Assembly (NCBI GenBank): GCA_002384855.1
Contig: DGBP01000010.1
Span: 2,801-66,800 of the forward strand
Origin: Nocardioidaceae bacterium UBA4001
GTDB taxonomy: Bacteria > Actinomycetota > Actinomycetes > Propionibacteriales > Nocardioidaceae
Direction of reading: 5' to 3'
Length of the DNA: 64,000 nt
Shown piece by piece: positions 18,450-26,907 of the stretch. Both the position numbers and the translations under genes were made by a program. A model generated the notes under the pieces. The model did not search any database and had not been told where the DNA came from. It saw nothing but the letters and a program-made list of their open reading frames with translations. How positions within the stretch are numbered: position 1 is the first letter of the stretch; each line of letters starts with the position of its first letter.

Positions 18450-19747
18450 GCCCCACCTTCCGTGCTCTGTCGAACCACAACTACCGCCTGTACGCAGCCG
18501 GTGGCGTGGTGTCGAACACGGGTACCTGGATGCAGCGGGTGGCGCAGGACTGGCTGGTCCTCCAGCTCACCGGCTCCGGCGTGGCGCTCGGCATCACGAC
18601 GGGCCTGCAGTTCCTGCCGATGCTGCTGCTCTCGCCGTACGCCGGGCTGATCGCCGACCGGTTCCCCAAGCGGCGGCTGCTCCAGGTCACCCAGCTGATG
18701 ATGGCGGTGCCGGCCCTGCTGCTCGGGCTCCTCGCGATCACCGGCGTGGTCGAGGTCTGGCACGTCTATGCGCTGGCTCTCGTCTTCGGCGTGGGCACCG
18801 CCTTCGACGCCCCGGCCCGCCAGTCGTTCGTCAGCGAGATGGTCGGCAAGGACGAGCTGTCCAACGCCGTCGGGCTGAACTCCGCGTCGTTCAACCTCGC
18901 CCGCGTCGTGGGACCTGCCCTCGCCGGCTTCCTCATCGCCGGGCTCGGCGGGGGCGCGGCGGCCACCGGCTGGGTGATCGCGCTCAACTCGCTCTCCTAC
19001 GCCGCGGTCGTGGTCGCGCTGCAGCGCATGCGCGCCTCCGAGCTCGACAGCCCTCCGCCGCAGACCCGGCAGAAGGGCATGATCCGCGACGGCCTCCGCT
19101 ACATCCGCAGCCGGCCGGACCTCATGATGATCCTGGCGATCGTCTTCTTCGCCGGCACGTTCGGGCTGAACTTCCAGATGACCTCGGCCCTCATGGCCAC
19201 CGAGGTCTTCGGCAAGGGCGCCTCGGAGTACGGCATCCTCGGCACCACCCTGGCGGTCGGCTCGCTCACCGGTGCCCTGCTCGCAGCCCGGCGCGGGGTG
19301 GTCCGGCACCGGCTGGTGGTCCTCGCCGCCCTGGCGTTCGGAGTCTCCGTGGTGATCGGCGGGCTGATGCCGTCGTACCTCACCTTCGCGCTGTGGACGC
19401 CGGTCATCGGGATCACCGCGCTGACCATGATCACGGCTGCCAACACCACCATCCAGCTGAGCGTCGCCCCGGAGCTGCGGGGCCGCGTGATGGCGCTGTA
19501 CCTGATGATCTTCATGGGCGGCACGCCCGTCGGCGCCCCGATCGTCGGCTGGGTCGGCGAGGCGTTCGGCGCCCGGTGGACGCTGCTCGCCGGTGGCGGC
19601 CTGACCGTGCTCGGCACGCTGCTCGCGGTCGCGGTGTTCAGTCGCAGCCAGGGCCTGCTCGACCCGGAGGTCAACACCTACCCGCGCCTGAGGCCCCTGC
19701 GCACGCAGACGGCCCAGGTCGAGCCGGCCGAAGCGGCCGCTCGATAG
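18446..19747 (+). CDS. MFS transporter (EntS/MFS_3-like)
   Basis: A 433-residue major facilitator with twelve predicted helices. The start is the rare TTG at 18446, which overlaps the MarR stop (TTGA) and gives SPTFRALSNHNYRLYAAGG, the conserved N-terminus of this exporter family. TWMQRVAQDWLVLQLT and the loop ADRFPKRRLLQ after helix 2 are typical of MFS_3 members, which export siderophores, macrolides or other amphiphiles. Being coupled to a MarR regulator, it is likely a drug or metabolite efflux pump. The substrate cannot be named from sequence. Confidence 0.9.
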   Translation: MSPTFRALSNHNYRLYAAGGVVSNTGTWMQRVAQDWLVLQLTGSGVALGITTGLQFLPMLLLSPYAGLIADRFPKRRLLQVTQLMMAVPALLLGLLAITGVVEVWHVYALALVFGVGTAFDAPARQSFVSEMVGKDELSNAVGLNSASFNLARVVGPALAGFLIAGLGGGAAATGWVIALNSLSYAAVVVALQRMRASELDSPPPQTRQKGMIRDGLRYIRSRPDLMMILAIVFFAGTFGLNFQMTSALMATEVFGKGASEYGILGTTLAVGSLTGALLAARRGVVRHRLVVLAALAFGVSVVIGGLMPSYLTFALWTPVIGITALTMITAANTTIQLSVAPELRGRVMALYLMIFMGGTPVGAPIVGWVGEAFGARWTLLAGGGLTVLGTLLAVAVFSRSQGLLDPEVNTYPRLRPLRTQTAQVEPAEAAAR

Positions 19748-19758
19748 ACTCGGCTCCC

Positions 19759-19848
19759 GTGAATCCCCGCTACCGCCGCATGGTGATCCCCGGTGCTCTC
19801 GTCGGGCTGATCCTCGTCGTCGTGGTCGCTTCCCTGGTGCGGGGCTGA
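19759..19848 (+). CDS. 29-residue single-pass membrane peptide
   Basis: A tiny frame with GTG at 19759 encodes a basic N-terminus (NPRYRRM) followed by one hydrophobic helix (VIPGALVGLILVVVVASLV). The box TAGACT at 19745-19750 sits 8 nt before the GTG, as in a leaderless actinobacterial promoter. The stop lies one base before the methyltransferase GTG. Positive-inside topology would place the C-terminus outside. No family is recognised. Expression is supported by the promoter fit and the tight linkage only. Confidence 0.5.
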   Translation: MNPRYRRMVIPGALVGLILVVVVASLVRG

Positions 19849-19849
19849 C

Positions 19850-21082
19850 GTGGCCGAGCCGCTGCTGCGCGTCCTCGCCCGGATGCGCTCGCTGATCCTC
19901 GACGACGCCGTGCTGGTCCGGGCGGTCGCCTCCGGGCGCCAGAAGGGGCAGACCCCACGCCGGCGGCGGGTCGAGCTGAGGTACGTCGACCTCAGGGCCG
20001 GCCGGCACCTGCAGGTGACGGCGTACGACGACACGCAGGCCCACACGTCCAACCACGCGGTCGGCGACGCGGCGAAGCACGCGGTGGACGACCTGCTCGA
20101 CGAGCCCTTCGGCAACTGGCACGTCGACACGCTCACCGAGACCCACCAGGTGCGCGTCACCAAGAAGCTCGAGGCACTGGTGCACACGAGCCCCCGGAGG
20201 ACCGACGGCGGTGCCGCCCCCGAGCCGGAGCGCCGCCACGACCGGGCCAAGCCGAGGCTGATCCCCGAGGACGACCCGGCGCTGGTCGCGGTCGGGATCT
20301 CCGACGCGCAGGGCCGGGTCAAGCCGAGCCGGCAGGCGAAGTACCGCCAGGTCGAGGAGTTCCTGCGCACTCTCGGGCCGGCCCTCGACGACGTGCTCGG
20401 GACGGACCGCCTCCGCGCCCCGACGGTCGGGGACCCCCTGCGCGTGGTGGACCTCGGCTGCGGCAACGCCTACCTCACCTTCGCCGCGCACAGCTACCTG
20501 ACCCGGGTGCGCGGCCTTCCGGTGCGCATGGTCGGCGTGGACGTGAAGGAGCAGTCCTACCGCCGCAACACCGAGGTCGCCGAGCGGCTCGGCATCTCCG
20601 ACACGATGACCTTCGTCCAGGGCGACATCGGGTCGGTCGAGCTCGACGAGGCACCCGACGTCGTGCTCGCCCTGCACGCCTGCGACACCGCGACCGACGA
20701 CGCCCTCGCCCGGGCGGTCCTCTGGGACGCCGCGCTGGTGCTCGCCGCACCGTGCTGCCACCACGACATCGCCGCTCAGCTGCGTCGCGCGCCGACCCCG
20801 GCGCCGTACTCCCTCTTCACCCGGCACGGCATCCTGCGCGAGCGGTTCGCCGACACGCTCACCGACGCGCTGCGAGCGGGCGTGCTGCGGCTGCTCGGCT
20901 ACCGGGTCGACGTGATGGAGTTCGTCGAGAGCCAGCACACGCCGCGCAACACACTCCTGCGCGCCACCCGCACCGGTGCCGTGCCCAGCGCCGCCGCCCG
21001 CGAGGAGTACGACGAGCTCGTGCGCACGTGGAACGTCCACCCTCACCTCGCCGAGCTGCTCCGCGACCGGCTGGAGCCGTGA
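19850..21082 (+). CDS. SAM-dependent methyltransferase (methyltransferase-32-like)
   Basis: A 410-residue protein. A positively charged N-terminal domain of about 170 residues (QTPRRRRVELRYVDLR...HLQVTAYDD) precedes a Rossmann methyltransferase core with motif I VVDLGCGNAYLTFA at about 203-216, an acidic end of strand 2 in GVDVKEQS, and a cysteine-rich motif LAAPCCHHDIA. The last resembles GSTCD/METTL25-type enzymes that act on RNA or protein. The target is unknown. The GTG start comes one base after the stop of the small membrane peptide, and the stop overlaps the next start (GTGA), so three genes are transcriptionally linked. Confidence 0.8.
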   Translation: MAEPLLRVLARMRSLILDDAVLVRAVASGRQKGQTPRRRRVELRYVDLRAGRHLQVTAYDDTQAHTSNHAVGDAAKHAVDDLLDEPFGNWHVDTLTETHQVRVTKKLEALVHTSPRRTDGGAAPEPERRHDRAKPRLIPEDDPALVAVGISDAQGRVKPSRQAKYRQVEEFLRTLGPALDDVLGTDRLRAPTVGDPLRVVDLGCGNAYLTFAAHSYLTRVRGLPVRMVGVDVKEQSYRRNTEVAERLGISDTMTFVQGDIGSVELDEAPDVVLALHACDTATDDALARAVLWDAALVLAAPCCHHDIAAQLRRAPTPAPYSLFTRHGILRERFADTLTDALRAGVLRLLGYRVDVMEFVESQHTPRNTLLRATRTGAVPSAAAREEYDELVRTWNVHPHLAELLRDRLEP

Positions 21083-22152
21083 GCCCACACAGCCGGTACC
21101 TCGCCGCCGGGGTGCTCGCGGTCGCGGCGATCGGCGGCCCGTCGCCGCTGGCGGAGCTCGCCTCCCACGGCAGCGACGAGGTCGCACCCGAGGCGGTCAC
21201 CTCCTTCCGTGACGACACCATCGGCGAGTCCAGCGGCGCCGTGGTGCGTGGTGACAGCCTGTTCACCGTCAACGACTCCGGCGACGGCCCCCACCTCTAC
21301 GAGGTCGACCTGCGCACGGGGGAGACCATCACGGTCACGACGTTCGCGGAGGAAGACCCCGACGACGTCGAGGCGCTCGCGCGCGGCCGCGGCGGGGCCG
21401 TCTGGGTCGCCGACATCGGCGACAACCGGCGGTCACGTGGCTCGGTCAGGCTGTACCGCGTGACGCCGCCGCCGGCGGGCGGGACGGTCCGCGCCGCGAC
21501 CTTCGACCTGACCTACCCCGACGGTCCTCATGACGCCGAGGCGCTGCTGGCCCACCCCCGCACGGGCCGGCTCCTCGTCGTCACCAAGACGGTTCTGCGC
21601 GGCGGGGTCGTCTACCGGGCGCCCCGGCGTCTCAGCCCCGGCGGGACGCACCGGCTCGAGCGTGTCGGCCGCGTCCCGGGCATCGTGACCGGTGGTGCCT
21701 TCCTGGCGGACGGCAGGCACGTGCTGCTGCGCACCTACGGCCAGGTCGCGCTCTACACCTACCCCGGCCTGGACCAGGTCGCCTCCGCCGACGTGGCCAC
21801 CCAGCAGCAGGGGGAGGCCGTGGCGGTCGGCGACGACGGCCGTGCCTACCTGACCTCGGAGGGCGAGGGGGCGCAGGTCCTGGTCATCGACGTCCCGGAG
21901 CGTGGCCCCGCCTCGGCGCCCGCCTCGGCGCCCGCCTCGGCACCGGCCTCGTCTGCGGACGACCCCGACGCCGACCCCGCCCCCACGCCGCAGGACGAGG
22001 GGGCCGAGCAGGCCCCGGCGTACGACCCTCGGCCCTGGATGGGTCTCGGGCCGTGGGGCCTCCTCGGCGCGATGGTCGGGTCGGCGGCGGTACTCGCCCT
22101 GCTCCTGGCAGCGGTCAGAGCCGCTCGACGACGTAGTCGACGCAGGCCGTGA
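21079..22152 (+). CDS. Membrane-anchored extracellular beta-propeller-like protein
   Basis: A 357-residue protein. An N-terminal signal sequence (YLAAGVLAVAAIGG) leads to a repeat-rich beta domain with blade-like segments (LFTVNDSGDGPHLYEVDL, VWVADIGDNR, LLVVTKT). A proline/alanine-rich spacer with four Ala-Ser-Ala-Pro-type units follows, then one transmembrane helix (LLGAMVGSAAVLALLLAAV) and a basic tail. The blades therefore face outside. No ligand or enzymatic motif is recognised. It is coupled to the methyltransferase by a GTGA overlap, and its end overlaps serC on the other strand by 38 nt. Confidence 0.75.
   Translation: MSPHSRYLAAGVLAVAAIGGPSPLAELASHGSDEVAPEAVTSFRDDTIGESSGAVVRGDSLFTVNDSGDGPHLYEVDLRTGETITVTTFAEEDPDDVEALARGRGGAVWVADIGDNRRSRGSVRLYRVTPPPAGGTVRAATFDLTYPDGPHDAEALLAHPRTGRLLVVTKTVLRGGVVYRAPRRLSPGGTHRLERVGRVPGIVTGGAFLADGRHVLLRTYGQVALYTYPGLDQVASADVATQQQGEAVAVGDDGRAYLTSEGEGAQVLVIDVPERGPASAPASAPASAPASSADDPDADPAPTPQDEGAEQAPAYDPRPWMGLGPWGLLGAMVGSAAVLALLLAAVRAARRRSRRRP
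21910..21957 (+). repeat. 12-bp tandem repeat encoding the Ala-Ser-Ala-Pro spacer
   Basis: Four consecutive 12-base units begin with GCCTCGGCGCCC. The first two are identical, the third differs at two positions and the fourth is more diverged. They encode the flexible spacer between propeller and membrane anchor. In-frame repeats of this kind can gain or lose units by slippage, changing spacer length without disturbing the frame. Confidence 0.85.
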
Positions 22153-23236
22153 GCGCCTCGACGTCGGCCGGGTCGATCGCGGGGTACATCGCCACGCGCA
22201 GCTGGTTGCGCCCGAGCTTGCGGTAGGGCTCGACGTCGACGACCCCGTTCGCGCGCAGGGCCTTCGCGACCTCCGCGGCGTCGACGGCCTCGTCGAAGTC
22301 GATGGTGCCGATCACCAGCGAGCGGTGCTCGGGGTCCTCGACGTACGGCGTGGTGTACGACGTCTTCTCCGCCCAGCCGTAGAGGCGCTGGGAGCTGTCG
22401 GTCGTGCGGCCCACGGCGAAGTCGAGGCCGCCCTGGCTGTTGAACCAGTCGAGCTGCTCGGCCATGAGGAACAGCGTCGCGATCGCGGGCGTGTTGTAGG
22501 TCTGGTTCTTCCGGGAGTTGTCGATCGCCGTGGGGAGGTCGAAGAACGCCGGGACCCAGCGGCCGGACCCGGCGACCTGGGCGGCGCGCTCGAGGGCGGC
22601 GGGGGACATCGTGGCCACCCAGAGGCCGCCGTCGGAGGCGAAGCACTTCTGCGGGGCGAAGTAGTAGGCGTCCACCTCGGTGATGTCGACCGGCAGCCCG
22701 CCGGCACCGGAGGTGGCGTCGACCAGCACGAGGGCGTCGTCGTCGGCGCCCTCGACCCGCTTCACCGGCGCCATCACGGCGGTGGAGGTCTCGTTGTGGG
22801 CCCAGGCGTAGACGTCGACCCCGGCCTCTGCCCGAGGCTCGGGGCGGCTCCCGGTCGCAGACTCGATCACGGTCGGGTCGGCCAGGAACGGCGCCTGCGT
22901 GGCGGCCTTGGCGAACTTCGAGGAGAACTCGCCGAAGGACAGGTGCTGGCTCTTCTCCCGGATCAGCCCGAAGGTGGCGATGTCCCAGAACGCCGTCGCA
23001 CCGCCGTTGCCGAGCACGACCTCGTAGTCGTCGGGCAGGGAGAACAGGTCGCGCACGCCCTCGCGTACCCGGCCCACGAGGTTCTTCACCGGGGCCTGAC
23101 GGTGGGAGGTGCCCAGCAGGGAGGTGCCGGTGGCGGCCAGGGCCTCGACCGCCTCGGTGCGGATCTTGGAGGGGCCGGCCCCGAAGCGCCCGTCGGCGGG
23201 CTTGATCGAGTCGGGGATGCTGATCGCGTCGGTCAC
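22115..23236 (-). CDS. serC: Phosphoserine transaminase
   Basis: A 373-residue PLP enzyme converting 3-phosphohydroxypyruvate and glutamate to phosphoserine in serine biosynthesis. It is of the actinobacterial SerC type (start DAISIPDSIKPADGRFGAGPSK). The PLP lysine is in FAPQKCFAS (Lys about 197), GNGGATAFWD and AHNETSTAVMAPV bind cofactor and phosphate, and NQTYNTPAIATLFLM follows. The GTG start at 23236 fits the family N-terminus. The gene is monocistronic here. Its last 38 nt overlap the convergent propeller gene. Confidence 0.95.
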   Translation of the reverse strand: MTDAISIPDSIKPADGRFGAGPSKIRTEAVEALAATGTSLLGTSHRQAPVKNLVGRVREGVRDLFSLPDDYEVVLGNGGATAFWDIATFGLIREKSQHLSFGEFSSKFAKAATQAPFLADPTVIESATGSRPEPRAEAGVDVYAWAHNETSTAVMAPVKRVEGADDDALVLVDATSGAGGLPVDITEVDAYYFAPQKCFASDGGLWVATMSPAALERAAQVAGSGRWVPAFFDLPTAIDNSRKNQTYNTPAIATLFLMAEQLDWFNSQGGLDFAVGRTTDSSQRLYGWAEKTSYTTPYVEDPEHRSLVIGTIDFDEAVDAAEVAKALRANGVVDVEPYRKLGRNQLRVAMYPAIDPADVEALTACVDYVVERL

Positions 23237-23364
23237 GGTGAAACCTCGTTCGGCTCGAGTGGTGGTGACCTGACCTCGTTGTCAGTGTGGAGGGCTCGGG
23301 GCGCGCTGCCCGGCTCGCATATTGTGTCATCTCGCGGAGACCGCACGAGCAGACGGGGGAGAAC

Positions 23365-23883
23365 ATGGGCAGCGGGGCACCAGGGTCCGCGCCGGAGGTG
23401 TCGTGGGAGATCCGCGACCACCGGTTCACCCACCCCGACGTGGTCGCGCTCGTCGACGAGGTCCAGGCCGAGTACACCGTGCGCTACGGAGGGCCGGACG
23501 AGACACCGCTGGACCCGACGATGTTCGACCCGCCCGAGGGCGCGTTCTTCGTGGGGTACCTCGACGGAGTCCCGGTCGCCATGGGGGGCTGGCGGTTCCG
23601 CGCGGACGTGAGCGCCTTCGGAGCGTCCGCGGTCACCGAGATCAAGCGGATGTACGTCGCCCCGCGGGCGCGGCGCACCGGCCTGGCCCGGCGCCTCCTC
23701 GGTCATCTGGAGGAGACCGCCCGTGCCGCCGGGGCACCGGTGATGGTGCTGGAGACCGGCATCGAGCAGCCCGAGGCGATCGCGCTCTACACCTCGTCCG
23801 GGTACACCCCCGTGGAGGGGTTCGGCTACTACAGGTGGTCGCCGAAGGTCCGCTACCTCGGCAAGCTCCTCGGCCCCTCCTGA
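23365..23883 (+). CDS. GNAT family N-acetyltransferase
   Basis: A 172-residue acetyltransferase. The core strand EIKRMYVAPRARRTGLARRLLGHLEETARAAG contains the acetyl-CoA-binding R/Q-x-x-G-x-G/A loop as RRTGLA. It is followed by MVLETGIEQPEAIALYTSSGYTPVEGFGYY, the usual C-terminal strand-loop that shapes the acceptor site. The ATG at 23365 has GGGGGAG upstream with good spacing. An upstream in-frame ATG at 23287 would add unlikely residues. Acceptor unknown. Confidence 0.88.
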   Translation: MGSGAPGSAPEVSWEIRDHRFTHPDVVALVDEVQAEYTVRYGGPDETPLDPTMFDPPEGAFFVGYLDGVPVAMGGWRFRADVSAFGASAVTEIKRMYVAPRARRTGLARRLLGHLEETARAAGAPVMVLETGIEQPEAIALYTSSGYTPVEGFGYYRWSPKVRYLGKLLGPS

Positions 23884-24021
23884 CCATCGGGAGTAGTCCC
23901 TCCGGGGGAGATCTGCGTCATACCGGGCGCATTCGGTCCGCCGGTGACGACGCCGGGCGTAACGTCGAGACATGGGGACCGGGCCTCGAGGGTGTGCCCG
24001 GGCGAGGGACAAGGGGAGACC

Positions 24022-24177
24022 ATGGAGCTGTTGCTTCTGGTGGGTGCGCTGGTCGTGCTCGCCGTCGTGGTGCTGGGGCTCCGACGTCATGTGCAGCACA
24101 GTGCGTGGGACCGGGAGCTGGAGCAGGCGTTCGGGGTCCCCGGCCTGCGCGAGACCCCTCGACACCGGGCGCTCTGA
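24022..24177 (+). CDS. 51-residue single-pass membrane protein
   Basis: A small gene with a strong ribosome binding site (AAGGGGAG, 5 nt before ATG). It encodes an N-terminal helix (LLLLVGALVVLAVVVLGL) and a polar cytoplasmic tail ending GLRETPRHRAL. The shape is of a signal-anchored small protein. I recognise no family. The gene ends 7 nt before the convergent glycosyltransferase gene. Confidence 0.65.
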   Translation: MELLLLVGALVVLAVVVLGLRRHVQHSAWDRELEQAFGVPGLRETPRHRAL

Positions 24178-24184
24178 CCGCGGC

Positions 24185-25714
24185 TCAGCCGCAGGCAGCG
24201 CTCGAGGGGAGGTCCCTGCTCTCGCCGCGCAGCAGGTAGACGTCGACGTTGCACGGGGTGTCGACGAGGACGTACTCCTCGCGGATGATGCCCGCCACCC
24301 GGTCCCCGTCGTCGAGGTCCCAGGTGTCGGGCCCGTGCCAGGAGACCAGCCACGTCGGTGCGTCGGGTCCCTGGAGGGTCTCGGCGAGCAGGTCGAGCTC
24401 CGGGTCGAGTGTCCGGGTGAGCAGGCTCCACATGTACGGGTAGGGGCCGGTCATGCCCGCGTGGTGCAACACGTTGGCCTTGCCGAAGACGACCAGCGCG
24501 GTGTCGTCGGGCTCCTTCGCGGCGGCCAGCCAGCGCCCCGTGGCCGCCTCGTCGGTGGCGCTGCCCAGGAACGGTCTCTGGAGGCCGATGTAGACCGCGA
24601 CCACGGCGGCGACCACAGCCACCGAGGCTCCCAGACGCATGACGATGCCCGTCCACCCTGCCGCGGGAGCGAGCAGGCCGGTCGCCATGGCCAGGGCGGG
24701 AATCGCCTGGAGCATGTAGTCGGGCCAGTAGTCACCGCCGGCCACCATGCTCGCGACGACGAGCACGAGCATCGCGACGAGCGCGAGCCACTCGGCGACC
24801 CGGCCGGCGCGGCGCGCGGTCCGGGGGCCGGTCAGCAGGCCGACGAGAAGGACGGCCGCGCCGGTCCAGGTCACCAGCTTCGCCATCATCTGCAGTCGCT
24901 CGACGGGCATGGTCGCCCCGTCACGGACGACGACCGAGGCCTCGAAGCGGTAGCCGGCCATCTGGAACCAGAACTGCTCCCACGTCATCCACGTGGTCGC
25001 GAACAGCACGGCCAGCGCAGCCAGGACGACCAGTGCGCCCAGGACGCCGCCGACCGCAACGCGCACGGCCGTGGACAGGGTGACCCGTCCGGTCGCCACG
25101 AGAGCCACCAGCAGGACGACGGCGAAGACGAACCCGTCGACATAGCTCTGCACGGCCAGCACCGGCAGGGTCGCCAGGACTCCGGCCAGCACCGCCAGGG
25201 GCAGTGAGCCGCGACCCCGCAGCGCCCGGAGCGTCACCCCGCAGCTGAGCATCACGAGCGCCGCCCCGAGGAGCCGCTCGTTCGTGGACACCGACGAGAA
25301 GAAGTAGGTCGAGCTGTAGGCGGCCGCCACGAAGGCGGCCCAGCCGGCGCCGCGCCGGCCGCGGAGCTGGTGTCCCGCCCAGCCGGCGGCGACCACCATG
25401 GTCACGGCCACGAGGATGCCGAGCAGGCGCAGGCCGACCCACCCGCCGAAGACGTCGGCGAGCGCGTACACCGCGATCACCACGATGCCGCGGCCCACGA
25501 AGTAGTCGCCGTAGAGGAAGGGTCCCTCCGACCAGCTCTGGGCGATGATCAGCAGGCCCGACTCGTCGGGGCTCAGCGGCCCGGCGAAGAACGGGAGGCG
25601 CAGCAGGACGGTGAACAGCGCGGCGAGAGCGACCAGCCCACGGCTGCCGAGCCGGGGCTGTCTGCGGGTCGAGGTGGTCGGGGTGTCTCGGAGGGCGTCG
25701 ACGGAGGAGGTCAC
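24185..25714 (-). CDS. Integral membrane glycosyltransferase (GT-C fold, GT39-like)
   Basis: A 509-residue protein with about ten transmembrane helices. The first periplasmic loop carries the acidic site PLSPDESGLLIIAQSWSEG, followed by FLYGDYFVGRG, a common GT-C catalytic-loop arrangement for polyprenyl-phosphate-sugar enzymes. The C-terminal soluble part has PYPYMWSLLTRTLDPEL and QGPDAPTWLV, shared with the protein at 50060-51601, so the two are paralogues. The GTG start overlaps the citrate synthase stop (GTGA), coupling two functionally unrelated genes. It probably mannosylates or otherwise glycosylates envelope molecules. The sugar is unknown. Confidence 0.8.
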   Translation of the reverse strand: MTSSVDALRDTPTTSTRRQPRLGSRGLVALAALFTVLLRLPFFAGPLSPDESGLLIIAQSWSEGPFLYGDYFVGRGIVVIAVYALADVFGGWVGLRLLGILVAVTMVVAAGWAGHQLRGRRGAGWAAFVAAAYSSTYFFSSVSTNERLLGAALVMLSCGVTLRALRGRGSLPLAVLAGVLATLPVLAVQSYVDGFVFAVVLLVALVATGRVTLSTAVRVAVGGVLGALVVLAALAVLFATTWMTWEQFWFQMAGYRFEASVVVRDGATMPVERLQMMAKLVTWTGAAVLLVGLLTGPRTARRAGRVAEWLALVAMLVLVVASMVAGGDYWPDYMLQAIPALAMATGLLAPAAGWTGIVMRLGASVAVVAAVVAVYIGLQRPFLGSATDEAATGRWLAAAKEPDDTALVVFGKANVLHHAGMTGPYPYMWSLLTRTLDPELDLLAETLQGPDAPTWLVSWHGPDTWDLDDGDRVAGIIREEYVLVDTPCNVDVYLLRGESRDLPSSAACG

Positions 25715-26811
25715 GCCCAGTCCGCGTTCCAGCCGTCGACGTCCTCCGCCTTGCGGCTCGACGGGCCGACGTACCTCGCCGACGGACGGATCAGCCGCCC
25801 GGTGTGCTTCTGCTCGAGGATGTGCGCCGACCACCCGCCGGTGCGGGCGCAGGTGAACATCGAGGTGAACATGTGCGGCGGGACCTCGGCGTAGTCGAGG
25901 ACGATCGCGGCCCAGAACTCGACGTTGGTCTCCAGGACCCGGTCGGGGCGGCGCGCACGCAGCTCCTCCAGGGCAGCCTTCTCCAGCGCCTCGGCGACCT
26001 CGTAGCGGGGGGCGGCGAGCTCACGTGCGGTCCTGCGCAGCGTCCGGGCGCGGGGGTCCTCGGCGCGGTAGACGCGGTGCCCGAAGCCCATCAGCCGCTC
26101 ACCGTTGTCGAGCAGCTCCTTGACGTACGCCGCCGCGTCGCCTCGCCGCTCGACCTCCTCGAGCATGCCGAGCACGCGCGACGGCGCGCCGCCGTGCAGG
26201 GGACCGCTCATCGCGCCGACGGCCGCGGACAGGGACGCGGCGACGTCGGCGCCGGTGGAGGCCACGACGCGGGCGGTGAAGGTCGAGGCGTTCATGCCGT
26301 GCTCGGCGGCCGAGGCCCAGTAGGCGTCGACGGCCTTGACGTGCTTGGGGTCCGGCTCGCCCTTCCAGCGGATCATGAACCGTTCGGTGATCGAGTGGCC
26401 CTTGTCGACCTCCGCCTGCGGCACCATCGGCTGCCCCGGGCCACGGGCCGCCTGGGCGACGTACGACAGCACCATCACCGCTGCCCGACCGAGGTCCTCG
26501 CGTGCCTGCTCGTCGTCGATGTCGTAGAGAGGGCGCATCCCCCACGCGGGCGCCAGCATCGCGATCGCGCTCTGGACGTCGACGCGGATGTCGCCCGAGT
26601 GGACGGGGAGCGGGAACGGCTCGGCCGGCGGGAGTCCCGGGTCGTAGGTGCCGTCGACGAGCAGGCCCCAGACCTTCTCGAACGGCACCCGGCCGACCAG
26701 CTCCTCGATGTCGACGCCGCGGTAGCGGAGCGCGGAGCCCTCCTTGTCCGGCTCGGCGATCTCCGTCTCGAACGCGACGACGCCCTCCAGACCGTGCTGG
26801 ACCTCGCTCAT
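25711..26811 (-). CDS. citA: Citrate synthase (type 2)
   Basis: A 366-residue citrate synthase condensing oxaloacetate and acetyl-CoA. The first active-site histidine is in MSGPLHGGAPS, the second in GFGHRVYR, and the catalytic aspartate region is in the C-terminal NVEFWAAIVLDYAEVPPHMFTSMF. The short form, resembling the second citrate synthase of mycobacteria, lacks the long N-terminal domain of GltA. ATG 26811 has AAAGGAG upstream. The stop overlaps the start of the downstream membrane glycosyltransferase gene. Confidence 0.92.
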   Translation of the reverse strand: MSEVQHGLEGVVAFETEIAEPDKEGSALRYRGVDIEELVGRVPFEKVWGLLVDGTYDPGLPPAEPFPLPVHSGDIRVDVQSAIAMLAPAWGMRPLYDIDDEQAREDLGRAAVMVLSYVAQAARGPGQPMVPQAEVDKGHSITERFMIRWKGEPDPKHVKAVDAYWASAAEHGMNASTFTARVVASTGADVAASLSAAVGAMSGPLHGGAPSRVLGMLEEVERRGDAAAYVKELLDNGERLMGFGHRVYRAEDPRARTLRRTARELAAPRYEVAEALEKAALEELRARRPDRVLETNVEFWAAIVLDYAEVPPHMFTSMFTCARTGGWSAHILEQKHTGRLIRPSARYVGPSSRKAEDVDGWNADWA

Positions 26812-26895
26812 CGTGGCTCCTTTGCCCTCGTTGCTCGGCACGCATTCTGCCCCCTGCACCCGGGCGCGTCACGCGGGGCCTCCGACCGGGGGCAC

Positions 26896-26901
26896 TAGAT
26901 T
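26896..26901 (+). promoter_or_regulatory. -10 box of a leaderless pdxH transcript
   Basis: TAGATT fits the actinobacterial TAnnnT consensus and ends 6 nt before the pdxH GTG, while no ribosome binding site precedes that codon. Transcription would start at or next to the start codon. I see no convincing -35 element. Confidence 0.5.
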
Positions 26902-26907
26902 CGAGCC

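Noticed and set aside
17987..21187. A minus-strand open frame of 1066 codons
   Set aside because: Antisense of the MarR, MFS and methyltransferase genes. Low-complexity, no recognisable domain.
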